Shown piece after piece: positions 5,866 to 6,448 of a DNA stretch of 6,448 nucleotides. How positions within the stretch are numbered: the first letter of the stretch is position 1; each line of letters starts with the position of its first letter. The notes below the pieces were generated by a model. The model did no database searches and had not been told where the DNA came from. It saw nothing but the letters and a program-made list of their open reading frames with translations. This DNA comes from Anaerolineales bacterium (GTDB taxonomy: Bacteria > Chloroflexota > Anaerolineae > 4572-78 > J111): contig JAAUSP010000446.1 in assembly GCA_012032575.1 (NCBI GenBank), positions 1 through 6,448 of the forward strand, in the 5' to 3' direction. Position numbers and translations under genes: made by a program.

Positions 5866-6448
5866 GCAAAAATTCCACAATTCTCATTATGGATGAAGAC
5901 CCGGAAACCCTGGAGCAGCTCCAGACAACGCTCCAGCGAGCCGGCTATCATGTCCTGGTCGCCGTGGATGGTCATGCCGCTTTGCGTCTGGCCCAGAGCA
6001 GAAGACCCAATTTGATTGTGTCGGATTTGCTGCTGGCTGGCCTGGATGGCTACCACGTCTGGAAATCTTTTCGGGCCGACCGTGAATATCCACCCATCCC
6101 TATCTTGGTGATCAGCGCCCTGAACATTCCGGCCAATAATGAACCCTGGCGGCCCAGCCCCAACGCCGAGTGGCAGCTTCTCTCTTATGACGCCTTTTTA
6201 CCCAAGCCGGTTGATTTGCGGCGCTTTGTCAGAGTGGTCCAGAAATTGCTGGCCCCGGTCAGAACTCCGCCCATTCCAGGGGGACCAAGCGCCATCATCG
6301 CCATTGAAGATAAACAGATCCAGAGCACCCTGGCCGCCATCCTTACCGAGAATGATTTTGGCGTCGAAGAGCCGGTCGCGTTAAGTGAAGCTCTGCAATT
6401 GGCCCGGGCTGTGCCCCCGCCGCCCTGATGGTAGATTACCGGACCCCG
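5862..6448 (+). CDS. Response regulator with tandem receiver domains, 3' end cut by window, frame break near 6416
   Basis: GTG 5862 overlaps the previous stop (GTGA) and has AAAGGA at 5845-5850, 11 bases upstream. Residues 5-125 are a receiver (CheY-like) domain with every key residue: acidic pair D11/E12, phosphoacceptor D55 in VSDLLLAGLDGY, S85, and K115 in FLPKP. The loop between S85 and K115 is about eight residues longer than in CheY. A linker (PVRTPPIPGGPS) leads to a second receiver-like segment starting IIAIEDKQIQSTLAAILTE. The frame stops at TGA 6426-6428, but one extra C in the run 6414-6418 gives LARAVPPAALMVDYRTP, the phosphoacceptor strand of a second receiver (D of VDY), still open at the window end. 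The protein would receive phosphate from a histidine kinase not seen here. The output domain lies outside. Confidence 0.85.

Overview
The window looks like a chromosomal piece of a GC-rich bacterium, most likely a Chloroflexota (Anaerolineae-type) genome. This is inferred from secreted proteins that join a Thr/Pro-rich linker to a TolB-type beta-propeller, a stand-alone molybdopterin-binding protein, and a strong extended -10 promoter set directly on a start codon. No rRNA, tRNA, CRISPR array or transposase is visible.

Layout. Positions 1-2327 (+) form a tightly packed gene run: the 3' end of a DsbA/FrnE-like thioredoxin-fold gene, an exported M23 (LytM-type) metallopeptidase, and a probable lipoprotein with a Thr/Pro linker and a WD40-like propeller. 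A 17-bp perfect hairpin (2345-2386) separates this run from a convergent flavin reductase gene on the minus strand (2398-2903). Between the flavin reductase and the next plus-strand gene, about 135 bp of AT-richer DNA carries two divergent promoters with an identical 12-base core. Positions 3040-6448 (+) form a second operon: a MoeA/MoCF-type molybdopterin-binding protein, a lipoprotein with an unusual DUF348-G5-beta-propeller architecture, and a tandem receiver-domain response regulator that runs off the window.

The most important caveat is that five of the seven genes are broken by an apparent single-base frame shift (near 62, 1150-1190, 2760, 3357 and 6416), while conserved protein sequence continues smoothly across each break in another frame. 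Four need one added base, two of these in C runs and one next to a T run; one needs one base removed. The simplest explanation is residual sequencing or assembly error, not a cluster of pseudogenes. The genes are therefore annotated here as whole, frame-corrected units.

A second theme is short low-complexity repeats at gene junctions and 5' ends: a 15-bp tandem duplication over the M23 start, a TCCATCC-like pyrimidine array that encodes its signal peptide, a G4/C-run pair in the leader of the propeller lipoprotein, and the GTGTTGCGTGTTCC-type hairpin. The cell-envelope theme (M23 peptidase, RpfB-like G5 lipoprotein, two propeller lipoproteins) is consistent, but nothing in the window proves that the genes act together, and I do not see a clear new defence or mobile system.
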